64,000 nt of DNA from Lachnospiraceae bacterium JLR.KK008. Lineage in GTDB: Bacteria; Bacillota; Clostridia; Lachnospirales; Lachnospiraceae. The DNA is taken from contig CP143548.1 of NCBI GenBank assembly GCA_037015955.1, positions 551,501-615,500 of the forward strand, written 5' to 3'. Below, one piece after another: positions 43,638 through 54,034 of this stretch (position 1 is the first letter of the stretch; the number at the start of each line of letters is the position of its first letter). A program made the translations under genes and the position numbers. The notes beneath the pieces were generated by a model. It was not told the DNA's origin, did no database searches, and worked only from the letters and a program-made list of their open reading frames with translations.

Positions 43638-43663
43638 TTCAGGATGAAAGGAGGACTACACAG

Positions 43664-44284
43664 ATGGCAAACATATCTGTTTATAATATGGAAGGCAAGG
43701 AAGTTGAAACAATGGAATTGAGCGATGCGGTGTTCGGTGTTGCAGTCAACGAGCATCTCGTACACATGGCAGTTGTTCAGCAGCTTGCAAATAAGCGTCA
43801 GGGAACGCAGAAAGCGAAGACGCGTTCTGAGGTTTCCGGCGGCGGAAGAAAACCGTGGAGACAGAAAGGAACCGGTCATGCAAGACAGGGTTCCACAAGA
43901 GCACCGCAGTGGAAAGGCGGCGGCGTTGTATTCGCTCCGGTTCCGAGAGATTATTCCTTTAAGATGAATAAAAAAGAAAAGAGGCTGGCACTCAAGTCGG
44001 CATTGACAAGCAGAGTACAGGAAAACAAACTGATCGTTGTCAACGAGTTGAAGCTGGATGAGATCAAGACAAAGAACTTTAAAAAGGTCATGGACAATCT
44101 GCATGTGACTAAAGGGCTTGTCGTACTTGCGGAGAATGATGAAAACGTGGTTATGTCCGCAAAGAATATTTATGGAATCAACACTACACTTACAAATGCG
44201 ATCAGTGTTTATGACATTCTCAAGGGCGATACCCTTGTATTGACAAAGGATGCCGTAAAGAAAATTGAGGAGGTGTATGCATAA
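43664..44284 (+). CDS. rplD: 50S ribosomal protein L4
   Basis: 206 residues. L4 lines the exit tunnel through its extended loop ([41 protein letters not shown]) and, in many bacteria, represses its own operon. Its stop overlaps the rplW start by one base (TAATG), showing coupled translation. Confidence 0.98.
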   Translation: MANISVYNMEGKEVETMELSDAVFGVAVNEHLVHMAVVQQLANKRQGTQKAKTRSEVSGGGRKPWRQKGTGHARQGSTRAPQWKGGGVVFAPVPRDYSFKMNKKEKRLALKSALTSRVQENKLIVVNELKLDEIKTKNFKKVMDNLHVTKGLVVLAENDENVVMSAKNIYGINTTLTNAISVYDILKGDTLVLTKDAVKKIEEVYA

Positions 44285-44583
44285 TGGCAGCATTACAGTA
44301 TTATGATGTGATCCTCAAACCGGTTATCACAGAGAAGAGCATGGCTGGCATGAGTGAGAAGAAATATACGTTCCTTGTTCATACGGAGGCAAACAAGGCT
44401 CAGATCAAAGAAGCCGTGGAAAAAATGTTTGAGGGAACGAAGGTAAAGAGCGTCAATACCATGAATCAGGATGGAAAGAAGAAAAGACGCGGCATGGTAG
44501 TCGGCAGAACGGCAAAGACGAAGAAGGCGATCGTACAGCTCACAGAGGACAGCAAGGAGATCGAAATCTTTACAGGCTTATAA
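44284..44583 (+). CDS. rplW: 50S ribosomal protein L23
   Basis: 99 residues. L23 lies at the tunnel exit and docks trigger factor and SRP. It has [42 protein letters not shown] and ends IEIFTGL. Its stop codon TAA is immediately followed by the first base of a 95-bp repeat array. Confidence 0.98.
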   Translation: MAALQYYDVILKPVITEKSMAGMSEKKYTFLVHTEANKAQIKEAVEKMFEGTKVKSVNTMNQDGKKKRRGMVVGRTAKTKKAIVQLTEDSKEIEIFTGL

Positions 44584-44799
44584 GCACTTGACGAGGTATC
44601 TCACGAGTCTAGTGCGGAGCCGTTCCGGGAGCTTGGCGAGGTGCTTTCGAGCTTAGCGAGCGGAACATACCCGAAAGAGCACTTGACGAGGTATCTCACG
44701 AGTCTAGTGCGGAGCCGTTCCGGGAGCTTGGCGAGGTGCTTTCGAGCTTAGCGAGCGGAACATACCCGAAAGAGCACTTGACGAGGTATCTCACGAGTC
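44584..44799 (+). repeat. Tandem 95-bp hairpin repeat array between rplW and rplB
   Basis: Copies start at 44584 and 44679 and are identical over 95 bp; a third begins at 44774 and is broken off after about 26 bp. Each copy holds two hairpin modules: A, GCACT...AGTGC ends around a GACGAGGTA...CGAGTCTAG core, and B, GTTCCG...CGGAAC ends around a GGCGAGGTG...CGAGCTTAG core. The array starts at the base after the rplW stop. The gap rplW-rplB is 276 bp, far longer than most gaps in this operon. Confidence 0.95.
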
Positions 44800-44859
44800 A
44801 AACATCACTAAGCACAGAAAAGTGCGATAATAAATCGAGAATCGAAAGGAGAAACAACA

Positions 44860-45702
44860 ATGGGAATCAAGACATACAACCCATATACACCTTCCAGAAG
44901 AAATATGACCGGTTCTGATTTTGCAGAGATCACAAAGAAGACTCCTGAAAAGAGTCTGGTCGTATCTCTGAAGAAGAACGCAGGTCGTAATAACCAGGGA
45001 AAGATCACAGTAAGGCACCGCGGCGGCGGAAGCAGAAGAAAATACAGACTGATTGATTTTAAGAGAAATAAAGACGGCGTACCGGCAACGGTAATCGGTG
45101 TGGAATATGATCCGAACAGGACGGCAAACATCGCGCTGATCTGCTATGCGGACGGAGAAAAGGCATACATTCTTGCTCCGGAAGGTCTGACAGACGGAAT
45201 GAAAGTAATGAACGGACCGGAAGCTGAAGTAAGAGTCGGCAACTGCCTGCCTTTATCGGAAATTCCGGTAGGTACGCAGCTGCATAACATAGAGCTGTAC
45301 CCGGGAAAAGGCGGCCAGATGGTACGCAGCGCGGGAAACAGTGCACAGTTAATGGCAAAGGAAGGAAAATATGCGACACTCAGACTTCCTTCCGGTGAGA
45401 TGAGAATGGTTCCCATCGTATGCCGCGCTACGGTCGGCGTCGTTGGAAACGGTGATCACAGCCTGATTAATATCGGTAAAGCAGGTCGTAAGCGTCATAT
45501 GGGCATCAGACCTACGGTCCGCGGTTCTGTTATGAACCCCAATGACCATCCGCACGGCGGCGGCGAGGGCAAGACCGGAATCGGACGTCCGGGTCCCTGC
45601 ACACCATGGGGAAAACCGGCACTCGGCCTGAAGACGAGAAAGAAAAAGAAACAGTCTAACAAGCTGATCGTAAGAAGACGTGACGGCAGAGCGATTAAGT
45701 AA
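44860..45702 (+). CDS. rplB: 50S ribosomal protein L2
   Basis: 280 residues. L2 binds 23S rRNA domain IV and is needed for subunit joining and peptidyl transfer. It starts [24 protein letters not shown] and has [26 protein letters not shown] and [36 protein letters not shown] with the conserved His. RBS AAAGGAG. Confidence 0.98.
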   Translation: MGIKTYNPYTPSRRNMTGSDFAEITKKTPEKSLVVSLKKNAGRNNQGKITVRHRGGGSRRKYRLIDFKRNKDGVPATVIGVEYDPNRTANIALICYADGEKAYILAPEGLTDGMKVMNGPEAEVRVGNCLPLSEIPVGTQLHNIELYPGKGGQMVRSAGNSAQLMAKEGKYATLRLPSGEMRMVPIVCRATVGVVGNGDHSLINIGKAGRKRHMGIRPTVRGSVMNPNDHPHGGGEGKTGIGRPGPCTPWGKPALGLKTRKKKKQSNKLIVRRRDGRAIK

Positions 45703-45727
45703 TCGATATTAATAGGAGGAATCAAAA

Positions 45728-46009
45728 ATGGCTAGATCATTAAAAAAAGGACCATTTGCAGATGAGAGCCTGCTGAAAAAAGTAGATGCTCTGAATGCAT
45801 CAGGACAGAAACAGGTTATTAAGACCTGGTCCCGCCGTTCTACAATCTTCCCATCTTTCGTGGGACACACGATTGCAGTGCATGACGGAAGAAAACATGT
45901 ACCGGTATATGTAACAGAGGATATGGTTGGTCATAAACTCGGTGAGTTCGTTGCGACAAGAACTTACAGAGGACATGGAAAAGACGAAAAGAAATCGAAA
46001 GTAAGATAA
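45728..46009 (+). CDS. rpsS: 30S ribosomal protein S19
   Basis: 93 residues. S19 lies in the 30S head next to S13. It opens [18 protein letters not shown] and has [57 protein letters not shown] precedes the ATG; the gap from rplB is 25 bp. Confidence 0.98.
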   Translation: MARSLKKGPFADESLLKKVDALNASGQKQVIKTWSRRSTIFPSFVGHTIAVHDGRKHVPVYVTEDMVGHKLGEFVATRTYRGHGKDEKKSKVR

Positions 46010-46031
46010 TTTTGAAAGGAGGTTTCCATTC

Positions 46032-46418
46032 ATGGCAAAAGGACATAGAAGTCAGATTAAGAGAGAAAGAAATGCGAACAAGGATACCAGACCATCAGCA
46101 AAGTTATCTTATGCCAGAGTATCCGTTCAGAAAGCATGTTTTGTTTTAGACGCCATCAGAGGCAAAGACGTACAGACTGCACTTGGTATTTTGGAATACA
46201 ATCCGAGATACGCATCAAGCCTGATCAAGAAGCTGCTGGAATCAGCCATTGCGAATGCTGAGAACAACAATGGCATGAACAGGGACAATCTTTATGTTGC
46301 AGAGTGCTATGCGAACAAAGGACCTACAATGAAAAGGATCAGACCGAGGGCGCAGGGCAGAGCTTACAGGATTGAAAAGAGAATGAGCCACATAACAGTT
46401 GTGCTTGATGAGAGATAG
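46032..46418 (+). CDS. rplV: 50S ribosomal protein L22
   Basis: 128 residues. L22 lines the exit tunnel with a beta hairpin. It has [30 protein letters not shown] and [35 protein letters not shown] precedes it by 8-9 bases. Confidence 0.98.
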   Translation: MAKGHRSQIKRERNANKDTRPSAKLSYARVSVQKACFVLDAIRGKDVQTALGILEYNPRYASSLIKKLLESAIANAENNNGMNRDNLYVAECYANKGPTMKRIRPRAQGRAYRIEKRMSHITVVLDER

Positions 46419-46429
46419 GAGGAAAAATA

Positions 46430-47089
46430 ATGGGACAGAAAGTTAATCCTCACGGTTTGAGAGTCGGCATTATTAAGGACTGGGATTCCAGATGGTATGC
46501 TTCTGATGCTGAGTTTTCGGATCTTCTGGTGGAAGATTATAATATCAGAAAATATCTGAAGAAGAAATTATACAGTGCAGGTATTTCCAAGATTGAGATA
46601 GAGAGAGCTTCTGACCGCGTGAAGGTGATCATCTACACGGCAAAACCGGGCGTTGTCATCGGTAAGGGCGGTGCAGAGATCGAACTGACAAAGAAGGAAC
46701 TCACAAAACTGACAGATAAAAAAGTTCTGGTTGATATTAAAGAGATCAAGAGACCTGACAAAGACGCACAGCTCGTTGCTGAAAACATCGCGCAGCAGCT
46801 TGAAAACCGTGTGTCCTTCAGACGCGCTATGAAGTCCTGTATGGGCAGAACGATGAAAGCAGGCGCAATGGGTATCAAGACTTCCGTTTCCGGCCGTCTG
46901 GGCGGCGCTGATATGGCTCGTACGGAGTTCTACAGCGACGGTACGATCCCGCTTCAGACGCTTCGTGCAGATATTGAGTATGGATTTGCAGAAGCAGATA
47001 CCACATATGGCAAAGTCGGTGTTAAGGTATGGATTTACAAGGGCGAGGTACTTCCTACCAAGGGAAACAAGGAAGGGAGCGATAAATAA
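46430..47089 (+). CDS. rpsC: 30S ribosomal protein S3
   Basis: 219 residues. S3 helps form the mRNA entry site. It starts [23 protein letters not shown], has the KH-domain loop [20 protein letters not shown], and ends with the second domain [37 protein letters not shown]. Its stop overlaps the rplP start by one base (TAATG). Confidence 0.98.
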   Translation: MGQKVNPHGLRVGIIKDWDSRWYASDAEFSDLLVEDYNIRKYLKKKLYSAGISKIEIERASDRVKVIIYTAKPGVVIGKGGAEIELTKKELTKLTDKKVLVDIKEIKRPDKDAQLVAENIAQQLENRVSFRRAMKSCMGRTMKAGAMGIKTSVSGRLGGADMARTEFYSDGTIPLQTLRADIEYGFAEADTTYGKVGVKVWIYKGEVLPTKGNKEGSDK

Positions 47090-47529
47090 TGTTAATGCCA
47101 AAAAGAGTAAAACGTCGTAAACAGTTCCGTGGTTCTATGGCAGGCAAGGCTACAAGAGGCAATACGATCACGTATGGTGAGTACGGTATCATTGCCACAG
47201 AGCCATGTTGGATTAAATCAAATCAGATCGAAGCAGCCCGTATCGCGATGACGCGTTATATCAAGCGTGGCGGCCAGGTCTGGATCAAGATCTTTCCGGA
47301 TAAGCCGGTAACTACGAAGCCGGCAGAGACACGTATGGGTTCCGGTAAAGGTACGCTTGAATACTGGGTAGCAGTTGTAAAGCCGGGCCGTGTCATGTTC
47401 GAGATCTCCGGCGTGCCGGAAGAAACCGCAAAAGAAGCGTTACGTCTTGCGACACATAAGCTTCCATGCAAATGTAAAATTGTTTCTAAAGCAGACTTGG
47501 AAGGCGGTGTATCAAATGAAAACGAATAA
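47089..47529 (+). CDS. rplP: 50S ribosomal protein L16
   Basis: 146 residues. L16 stabilises A-site tRNA. It begins [35 protein letters not shown] and has [29 protein letters not shown]. It overlaps rpsC by 1 bp and rpmC by 14 bp. Confidence 0.98.
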   Translation: MLMPKRVKRRKQFRGSMAGKATRGNTITYGEYGIIATEPCWIKSNQIEAARIAMTRYIKRGGQVWIKIFPDKPVTTKPAETRMGSGKGTLEYWVAVVKPGRVMFEISGVPEETAKEALRLATHKLPCKCKIVSKADLEGGVSNENE

Positions 47530-47725
47530 GTATGTAGAAGATTTAAAGACCAAATCAGCTGCGGAACTGGAGCAGGAATTGGTAGCTGCAAAAAAAGAAC
47601 TTTTCAATTTGAGATTCCAGAATGCGACAAATCAGTTGGATAACACAGCGAGAATCCGTGAAGTAAGAAAAAATATTGCCAGAATTCAGACTGTTATCAC
47701 TGAGAAAAAGAAAGCGCAGGCATAG
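47516..47725 (+). CDS. rpmC: 50S ribosomal protein L29
   Basis: 69 residues, two long helices: [57 protein letters not shown]29 sits by the tunnel exit with L23. ATG 47516 is inside the rplP end, and the full protein fits the family length; longer upstream starts belong to rplP in another frame. Confidence 0.97.
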   Translation: MKTNKYVEDLKTKSAAELEQELVAAKKELFNLRFQNATNQLDNTARIREVRKNIARIQTVITEKKKAQA

Positions 47726-47762
47726 GACTTAATTTATTTTAAGTGCAGAAAGGAGAATCACA

Positions 47763-48017
47763 GTGGAAAGAAATTTGAGGAAAACCCGTACTGGTAAAGT
47801 TACCAGTAATAAAATGGATAAAACGATTGTTGTGGCAGTGGAAGATCATGTAAAACATCCGCTTTACAACAAGATTATCAAGAGAACTTATAAGTTGAAA
47901 GCTCACGACGAGAACAATGAGTGCAATATCGGCGACACCGTAAAGGTCATGGAAACAAGGCCGCTGTCTAAGGACAAACGTTGGAGACTTGTGGAAATCG
48001 TAGAAAAGGTTAAATAG
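47763..48017 (+). CDS. rpsQ: 30S ribosomal protein S17
   Basis: 84 residues. S17 is an early 16S rRNA binder. It starts [34 protein letters not shown] and has the OB fold. The start is GTG at 47763, 6-7 bases after AAAGGAG. Confidence 0.97.
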   Translation: MERNLRKTRTGKVTSNKMDKTIVVAVEDHVKHPLYNKIIKRTYKLKAHDENNECNIGDTVKVMETRPLSKDKRWRLVEIVEKVK

Positions 48018-48055
48018 TTTTCAGTTGACAGAGAAGAAGTAAAAGGAGAATTAGC

Positions 48056-48424
48056 ATGATACAACAGGAAAGCAGACTGAAGGTCGCTGATAACACAGGT
48101 GCAAAAGAGCTTTTATGTATCAGGGTTATGGGCGGATCTACAAGAAGATATGCAAACATTGGCGATGTGATTGTTGCTACTGTTAAAGATGCAACACCCG
48201 GCGGTGTTGTTAAAAAGGGCGATGTCGTAAAAGCTGTCGTTGTACGTACTGTAAAAGGCGCCCGCCGTAAAGACGGTTCTTATATCAAATTTGACGAGAA
48301 TGCTGCTGTTATCATCAAAGAAGATAAGACCCCGAGGGGAACTCGTATTTTTGGACCAGTAGCAAGAGAGCTTCGTGAAAAACAGTTTATGAAAATTGTT
48401 TCCCTGGCTCCGGAAGTATTATAA
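48056..48424 (+). CDS. rplN: 50S ribosomal protein L14
   Basis: 122 residues. L14 lies at the subunit interface and binds the silencing factor RsfS in other bacteria. It starts [45 protein letters not shown] and ends in [27 protein letters not shown] precedes it. Confidence 0.98.
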   Translation: MIQQESRLKVADNTGAKELLCIRVMGGSTRRYANIGDVIVATVKDATPGGVVKKGDVVKAVVVRTVKGARRKDGSYIKFDENAAVIIKEDKTPRGTRIFGPVARELREKQFMKIVSLAPEVL

Positions 48425-48436
48425 GGAGGTGCCGGA

Positions 48437-48748
48437 ATGTCTACAATGAAAATCAAAAAGGGCGACACGGTGAAAGTGATCGCCGGTAAAGATAGCGGAA
48501 AAGAAGGAAAAGTTATATCTGTTGACCCCAAAAAGAACAGAGTGCTTGTAGAAGGCGTAAACATGATCTCGAAACATACAAAACCTTCGGCGGCCAATCA
48601 GAATGGCGGAATCGTTCAGAGAGAAGCAGCGATCGACATTTCCAATGTTATGTATGTTCACAAAGGAAAGGCAACGAGAGTTGGCTTTAAAGTTGAGAAC
48701 GGCAAAAAAGTACGTTTCGCAAAATCTACAGGCGACGTGATCGATTGA
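48437..48748 (+). CDS. rplX: 50S ribosomal protein L24
   Basis: 103 residues. L24 starts 50S assembly. The KOW motif is [43 protein letters not shown] lies before the ATG, and the gap to rplN is 12 bp. Confidence 0.98.
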   Translation: MSTMKIKKGDTVKVIAGKDSGKEGKVISVDPKKNRVLVEGVNMISKHTKPSAANQNGGIVQREAAIDISNVMYVHKGKATRVGFKVENGKKVRFAKSTGDVID

Positions 48749-48772
48749 TTCTAAGGAAGGAGGTCTTAACAG

Positions 48773-49312
48773 GTGAGTAGACTGAAAGATATGTATAAAA
48801 ACCAGATCATAGACGCTATGGTCAAAAAGTTTGGATATAAAAATATCATGGAAGTGCCGAAGCTCGAGAAAATCGTAGTTAATATGGGCGTTGGCGAGGC
48901 AAAAGAAAACGCAAAAGTCTTAGAGTCTGCAATGGCAGACATGGAAAAGATCACAGGACAGAAGGCGATCGTTACAAAGGCGAAAAATTCGATTGCTAAC
49001 TTTAAGATCAGAGAAGGCATGGCGATCGGCTGTAAGGTAACTCTGCGCGGCGAGAAAATGTATGAGTTTGCAGATCGTCTGATCAATCTTGCATTGCCCC
49101 GTGTGCGTGACTTCAGAGGTGTAAATCCCAATGCGTTTGACGGAAGAGGAAACTATGCGCTGGGCATCAAAGAGCAGCTTATCTTCCCTGAGATCGAGTA
49201 CGATAAAATAGACAAGGTAAGAGGTATGGACGTTGTCTTTGTGACAACAGCCAAAACGGACGAAGAAGCTCGTGAATTGTTGACATTGTTCAATATGCCG
49301 TTTGCAAAATAG
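48773..49312 (+). CDS. rplE: 50S ribosomal protein L5
   Basis: 179 residues. L5 binds 5S rRNA and contacts P-site tRNA. It has [57 protein letters not shown] and ends with [23 protein letters not shown]. The start is GTG 48773 after AAGGAGG. Confidence 0.98.
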   Translation: MSRLKDMYKNQIIDAMVKKFGYKNIMEVPKLEKIVVNMGVGEAKENAKVLESAMADMEKITGQKAIVTKAKNSIANFKIREGMAIGCKVTLRGEKMYEFADRLINLALPRVRDFRGVNPNAFDGRGNYALGIKEQLIFPEIEYDKIDKVRGMDVVFVTTAKTDEEARELLTLFNMPFAK

Positions 49313-49326
49313 AAGGAGGGTAATTC

Positions 49327-49512
49327 ATGGCTAAGACAGCAATGAAGATCAAACAGCAGCGCAAACCGAAATTTTCCACAAGACAGTACAGCCGTTGCAA
49401 AATCTGTGGTCGTCCACATGCGTACCTGCGTAAATACGGAATTTGCAGAATTTGCTTCCGTGAATTAGCATATAAAGGCCAGATCCCGGGCGTGAAAAAA
49501 GCAAGCTGGTGA
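49327..49512 (+). CDS. rpsN: 30S ribosomal protein S14, zinc-binding type (S14 type Z)
   Basis: 61 residues. The four zinc cysteines are visible in [25 protein letters not shown], so this is the zinc-dependent C+ form. The gap to rplE is 14 bp with AGGAGGG. After its TGA stop there is a short CAT-TGA and then the second repeat array. Confidence 0.98.
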   Translation: MAKTAMKIKQQRKPKFSTRQYSRCKICGRPHAYLRKYGICRICFRELAYKGQIPGVKKASW

Positions 49513-49518
49513 CATTGA

Positions 49519-49868
49519 GCACTTGACGAGGTATTGTCGAGTCTAGTGCGAAAGTCGTTCTCTGAGATAGGCGAGGTACTGCACGAGCCGTAGCGAAGAG
49601 AACATCGACAGCCCGCTTGACGAGGTATTGTCGAGTCTAGTGCGAGGTCGTTCTCTGAGATAGGCGAGGTATTATACGAGCCGTAGCGAAGAGAACATCG
49701 ACAGCCCGCTTGACGAGGTATTGTCGAGTCTAGTGCGAAAGTCGTTCTCTGAGATAGGCGAGGTATTATACGAGCCATAGCGAAGAGAACATCGACAGCC
49801 CGCTTGACGAGGGATGTCGGGTCCGGTGTGAAAGCAGTTCTTTGAGCTTGGCGAAAAGAACTTCCACG
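49519..49868 (+). repeat. Tandem 93-94-bp hairpin repeat array between rpsN and rpsH
   Basis: The CTTGACGAGG core recurs at 49522, 49616, 49709 and 49803, so three near-identical copies and a diverged fourth. Each copy has module A (GCACTTGAC...GTCTAGTGC in the first copy) and module B (GTTCTCT...AGAGAAC ends at about 49557-49603 in the first). Copies differ by a few bases and one length change (GAAAGTCG against GAGGTCG). The gap rpsN-rpsH is 388 bp and holds nothing else apart from the rpsH ribosome site. Confidence 0.95.
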
Positions 49869-49900
49869 ACACAGATATAAATTCAAGGAGGTAAATCGAA

Positions 49901-50302
49901 ATGACAATGAGCGATCCTATTGCAGATATGCTTACGAGAATCCGTAATGCAAATACTGCAAAACATGATACCGTAGATGTTCCTTCTTCTAAAATGAAAC
50001 TTGCGATTGCACAGATTCTTTTGGAGGAGGGTTATATAAAAAAATTCGATGTTGTAGAAGATGGTAATTTCAAGACGATCCGTATCGCATTGAAATATGG
50101 CGCAGATAAAAATGAGAAGATTATCACAGGACTGAAGAGAATCTCCAAACCGGGTCTGCGTGTCTATGCAGGCAAGGATGATATGCCGAAGGTACTGGGC
50201 GGACTTGGTGTGGCAATCGTTTCCACGAACCAGGGCGTAATCACTGATAAGAAAGCAAGAGAACTCCAGGTCGGCGGAGAAGTATTAGCTTTTGTATGGT
50301 AG
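49901..50302 (+). CDS. rpsH: 30S ribosomal protein S8
   Basis: 133 residues. S8 organises the 16S central domain and, in other bacteria, represses the spc operon. It starts [45 protein letters not shown] and has the C-terminal [38 protein letters not shown] precedes it. Confidence 0.98.
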   Translation: MTMSDPIADMLTRIRNANTAKHDTVDVPSSKMKLAIAQILLEEGYIKKFDVVEDGNFKTIRIALKYGADKNEKIITGLKRISKPGLRVYAGKDDMPKVLGGLGVAIVSTNQGVITDKKARELQVGGEVLAFVW

Positions 50303-50470
50303 GAGCGAAAAATCAAGCATGAGCGAAGCGAGTATTTGATTTTTGCGACCCATACAGCGAAAGAATCGGAAGCGGCGTGAGCCGCGGAAAATGCGCAGCA
50401 TTTTGATTCTTGAGCGGAAGTGGTGGAAGTTTCGCGAGGTGTTTACGAGCTTAGCGAAAGGAACTTCCCT
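50303..50470 (+). repeat. Hairpin element between rpsH and rplF
   Basis: Not a tandem array, but several inverted repeats in a row: AAAAATCAA (50308-50316) with TTGATTTTT (50336-50344); GCGGC/GCCGC and AAAATGC/GCATTTT inside an AGAATC...GATTCT pair; and GGAAGTT (50425-50431) with AACTTCC (50462-50468). The last encloses CGCGAGGTG...CGAGCTTAGCG, the same core as module B in the arrays. It starts directly after the rpsH stop. Confidence 0.85.
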
Positions 50471-50522
50471 GAAAATAACTGATAACAACGTTTCAACATA
50501 GAAATTCACAGGAGGTACGGGC

Positions 50523-51065
50523 ATGTCACGTATAGGAAGAATGCCAATCGCGATTCCTGCAGGCGTTACTGTAGAAGTTGCAGAAAATAATAAAGTGACT
50601 GTAAAAGGTCCTAAAGGGACTCTGGAAAGAGTATTGCCATCCGAGATGGAGATTAAGGCAGAAGGTGCCGAAGTCGTTGTTTCCAGACCGAACGATTTGA
50701 AGAAAATGAAGTCCTTACATGGACTGACAAGAACATTGATCCATAACATGGTTGTGGGTGTAACAGACGGCTTCGAGAAGAAGCTGGAAGTAAACGGAGT
50801 AGGTTACAGAGCAGCGAAATCCGGTAAGAAATTAACCTTATCTTTAGGATATTCCCACCCGGTGGAAATGGAAGATCCGGAGGGCATCGAGACTGTTCTC
50901 GAAGGTCAGAATGTGATCATCGTGAAAGGGATCGATAAAGAAAAAGTTGGCCAGTTCGCAGCGGAAATCAGAGACAAGAGAAGACCGGAACCTTACAAGG
51001 GCAAAGGTATCAAGTATGCTGATGAAGTGATCAGACGCAAAGTAGGTAAGACTGGTAAGAAATAA
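50523..51065 (+). CDS. rplF: 50S ribosomal protein L6
   Basis: 180 residues, two L6 domains. It starts [41 protein letters not shown], with [24 protein letters not shown] and the end motif [30 protein letters not shown]6 sits near the factor-binding site. AGGAGGT precedes it. Confidence 0.98.
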   Translation: MSRIGRMPIAIPAGVTVEVAENNKVTVKGPKGTLERVLPSEMEIKAEGAEVVVSRPNDLKKMKSLHGLTRTLIHNMVVGVTDGFEKKLEVNGVGYRAAKSGKKLTLSLGYSHPVEMEDPEGIETVLEGQNVIIVKGIDKEKVGQFAAEIRDKRRPEPYKGKGIKYADEVIRRKVGKTGKK

Positions 51066-51085
51066 AAGATAAGGAGTGTGTGAAA

Positions 51086-51454
51086 ATGGTCAACAAAGAG
51101 TCAAGATCGAAAGTTCGTGTAAAAAAACATAAAAAGATACGTAACCGATTCAGTGGCACGTCGCAGAGACCTCGTCTGTCTGTGTTCAGAAGCAATAATC
51201 ACATGTACGCACAGATTATCGACGATACCGTTGGCAACACTCTGGTATCTGCCTCTACACTTGAAAAAGATGTAAAAGCAGAGCTGGAAAAAACCAACAA
51301 CGTTGATGCAGCGGCATATCTTGGAACAGTGATCGGAAAGAGAGCAGTCGAAAAAGGCATCAAAGAGGTTGTCTTTGACAGAGGCGGCTTTATCTATCAG
51401 GGAAAAATCGCAGCATTAGCTGACGCAGCCAGAGAAGCTGGCCTGGAATTCTAG
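51086..51454 (+). CDS. rplR: 50S ribosomal protein L18
   Basis: 122 residues. L18 carries 5S rRNA into the 50S subunit. It has [48 protein letters not shown] and ends [17 protein letters not shown] 51086 has AAGGAG at 9 bases; the GTG two codons upstream is only 3 bases from it. Confidence 0.96.
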   Translation: MVNKESRSKVRVKKHKKIRNRFSGTSQRPRLSVFRSNNHMYAQIIDDTVGNTLVSASTLEKDVKAELEKTNNVDAAAYLGTVIGKRAVEKGIKEVVFDRGGFIYQGKIAALADAAREAGLEF

Positions 51455-51471
51455 GAAAGGAAGAAGGAAGC

Positions 51472-51981
51472 ATGAAGAATACGATCATAGATGTAAGCCA
51501 GTTAGAGTTGAACGACAAGGTTGTTGCCATCAAGCGTGTAACAAAAACCGTAAAGGGTGGACGTAACATGCGGTTTACGGCTCTCGTAGTCGTTGGAGAT
51601 GGTAACGGGCATGTAGGCGCTGGACTTGGCAAGGCTGTAGAAATTCCTGAGGCAATTCGTAAAGGAAAAGAAGATGCGATGAAGCATATCATTACCGTTG
51701 CTCTCGACGAGAACAATTCCATTACTCATGATTTCATCGGCAAATACGGCGCTGCAAGCGTTCTTCTCAAGAGAGCTGCAGCCGGTACCGGTATTATTGC
51801 AGGCGGTCCTGCGCGTAATGTGTGCGAGCTTGCAGGCATTAAAAATATCCGTACGAAATGTCTTGGTTCCAATAACAAGCAGAATGTTGTACTTGCAACG
51901 ATCGAAGGTCTGCGCCAGTTGAAAACTCCTGAAGAGGTAGCAAGGAACCGTGGAAAATCTGTCGAAGAGATTTTAGGCTAA
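51472..51981 (+). CDS. rpsE: 30S ribosomal protein S5
   Basis: 169 residues. S5 guards decoding accuracy. It has [51 protein letters not shown] and [43 protein letters not shown] site precedes it. Confidence 0.98.
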   Translation: MKNTIIDVSQLELNDKVVAIKRVTKTVKGGRNMRFTALVVVGDGNGHVGAGLGKAVEIPEAIRKGKEDAMKHIITVALDENNSITHDFIGKYGAASVLLKRAAAGTGIIAGGPARNVCELAGIKNIRTKCLGSNNKQNVVLATIEGLRQLKTPEEVARNRGKSVEEILG

Positions 51982-51994
51982 GGAGGGAACCGAA

Positions 51995-52177
51995 ATGGCA
52001 AAAACGTTAAAAGTTACTTTGGTAAAATCTCCGATCGGTGCAGTTCCCAAGCATAAGAAAACGGTGATAGCAATGGGACTTCGGAAACTGAACAAGACTG
52101 TAGAGCTTCCGGACAATGATGCAACGAGAGGCATGATTAAACAAGTTGGATATATGGTTAAAGTTGAAGAAGCATAA
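51995..52177 (+). CDS. rpmD: 50S ribosomal protein L30
   Basis: 60 residues. Short L30 form: [64 protein letters not shown] precedes it; gap from rpsE is 13 bp. Confidence 0.98.
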   Translation: MAKTLKVTLVKSPIGAVPKHKKTVIAMGLRKLNKTVELPDNDATRGMIKQVGYMVKVEEA

Positions 52178-52199
52178 ATAAGTATAAGGAGGTGTCAGC

Positions 52200-52640
52200 A
52201 TGGATTTATCTAATTTAAAGCCGGCGGAAGGTTCAAAACACAGCGACAGTTTCAGACGCGGCCGTGGCCACGGTTCAGGAAACGGAAAGACTGCCGGAAA
52301 AGGACACAAAGGTCAGAAGGCCCGTTCCGGAGCGACAAGACCGGGATTTGAAGGCGGTCAGATGCCGTTATACAGACGAATTCCCAAGAGAGGTTTTACA
52401 AACAGGAACACGAAGGAGATCGTTGGCATCAATTTAACAGTGTTAGAGAGATTTGATGATGGTGCAACCGTTGACGTAGAGGCATTAATTGCAGCAGGCA
52501 TTGTAAAAAATCCAAGAGATGGAGTGAAGATTCTCGGGAATGGAGAATTTACCAAGAAGCTCAATGTGAAGGCAAATGCGTTCAGCGCATCTGCCAAAGA
52601 AAAGATTGAGGCGCTTGGTGGAACAGCAGAGGTGATTTAA
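52200..52640 (+). CDS. rplO: 50S ribosomal protein L15
   Basis: 146 residues. L15 is a late-assembly protein. It starts [65 protein letters not shown]. The stop TAA overlaps the secY start by one base. Confidence 0.98.
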   Translation: MDLSNLKPAEGSKHSDSFRRGRGHGSGNGKTAGKGHKGQKARSGATRPGFEGGQMPLYRRIPKRGFTNRNTKEIVGINLTVLERFDDGATVDVEALIAAGIVKNPRDGVKILGNGEFTKKLNVKANAFSASAKEKIEALGGTAEVI

Positions 52641-53959
52641 TGCTTAAAACACTGAAAAATGCGTTTAAAGTCAAAGAGATCAGGAACAAGGTCTTGTATA
52701 CACTGGTAATGTTAGTTGTGATCCGTCTGGGATCACAGCTTCCCATACCGGGGGTAAACAGACATTATTTCCGTGATTGGTTTGCAATGCAGACCGGGGA
52801 CAGTTTTAATTTCTTTGATGCTTTTACAGGTGGTTCTTTTTTAAACATGTCAGTGTTTGCACTGAATATTACACCGTATATCACATCTTCCATTATTATC
52901 CAGCTTTTGACGATTGCAATTCCGAAGCTGGAGGAGATGCAGAAGGACGGTGAAGACGGCAGAAAGAAACTGGCGTCTATTACTCGTTATGTAACGATAG
53001 CCCTGGCATTGATCGAGTCTGTTGCGATGGCAGTGGGATTTGGCAGATCAGGGCTGCTTGAGGAGTTCAATGCACTGAATATTATTTCTGTTGTCTGTGC
53101 TCTTGTAGCAGGCAGTGCTTTACTCATGTGGATCGGAGAGAGAATCACGGAAAATGGCATTGGAAACGGCATTTCCATTGTGCTCGTAATCAATATTATT
53201 TCCAGACTTCCTCAGGATTTCACAGGCTTGTATCAGCAGTTTATCAAAAATAAACCAATCGCGATCGGCGTCGTCTCTGCAGTCGTTATTCTGGCGATTG
53301 TAGTCGGCATGGTAGTCCTTGTTATCTTATTGAATGACGGTACCCGGAAAATACCGGTGCAGTATTCCAAGAAGATTCAGGGCCGGAAAGCGACCGGCGG
53401 ACAGTCCGGTAATATTCCGTTGAAGATCAATACGGCAGGCGTGATTCCGATCATCTTTGCCTCTTCTCTGATGCAGTTTCCGATCATTATCTGTTCCTTT
53501 GCCGGATATAAAGGAGAAGGTTTCTGGGGAGAGATCCTGCGCGGATTGAATTCCGGCAACTGGTGTAATCCCAGTCCCGGTCAGCTTAAATATTCTATCG
53601 GGTTGATCGTGTATGTTGCCTTGGTTATCTTTTTTGCCTACTTCTATACATCGATTACTTTTAATCCGTTGGAAGTCGCCAACAATATGAAAAAAAATGG
53701 CGGGTTTATTCCGGGTATCAGACCGGGCAGACCGACAAGCGATTATTTGACCAAAATTTTGAACTATATTATTTTTATTGGTGCGTGCGGACTGACGATC
53801 GTTGCCGTGATTCCATTTTTCTTTAATGGGGTATTTCACGCGAGCGTTTCTTTTGGAGGGACAAGTCTGATTATTATCGTCAGTGTTGTTCTGGAGACGA
53901 TCAAGCAGATAGAGTCACAGATGCTTGTCCGCAATTATAAAGGTTTTTTGAATGACTGA
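52640..53959 (+). CDS. secY: Preprotein translocase subunit SecY
   Basis: 439 residues, ten membrane helices. SecY forms the export channel with SecE and SecG. It opens LKTLKNAFKVKEIRNKVLYTLVMLVVIRLGSQLPIPGVN, and has FALNITPYITSSIIIQLLTIAIPKLEEM (plug and helix 2), RKIPVQYSKKIQGRKATGGQSGNIPLKINTAGVIPIIFASSLMQFP, and ETIKQIESQMLVRNYKGFL at the end. It overlaps rplO by one base. Confidence 0.97.
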   Translation: MLKTLKNAFKVKEIRNKVLYTLVMLVVIRLGSQLPIPGVNRHYFRDWFAMQTGDSFNFFDAFTGGSFLNMSVFALNITPYITSSIIIQLLTIAIPKLEEMQKDGEDGRKKLASITRYVTIALALIESVAMAVGFGRSGLLEEFNALNIISVVCALVAGSALLMWIGERITENGIGNGISIVLVINIISRLPQDFTGLYQQFIKNKPIAIGVVSAVVILAIVVGMVVLVILLNDGTRKIPVQYSKKIQGRKATGGQSGNIPLKINTAGVIPIIFASSLMQFPIIICSFAGYKGEGFWGEILRGLNSGNWCNPSPGQLKYSIGLIVYVALVIFFAYFYTSITFNPLEVANNMKKNGGFIPGIRPGRPTSDYLTKILNYIIFIGACGLTIVAVIPFFFNGVFHASVSFGGTSLIIIVSVVLETIKQIESQMLVRNYKGFLND

Positions 53960-54034
53960 TCAGAAGGTTTATAAGGTTTTGGGACAGGACGGGAACGCAC
54001 TGTCCCTGAACCTGCCCTATTGGAGGATATGGAT

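Noticed and set aside
49290-49907. 205-residue minus-strand frame with internal protein repeats
   Set aside because: The repeats are only the 94-bp DNA array read through in antisense; there is no ribosome site and no known domain.
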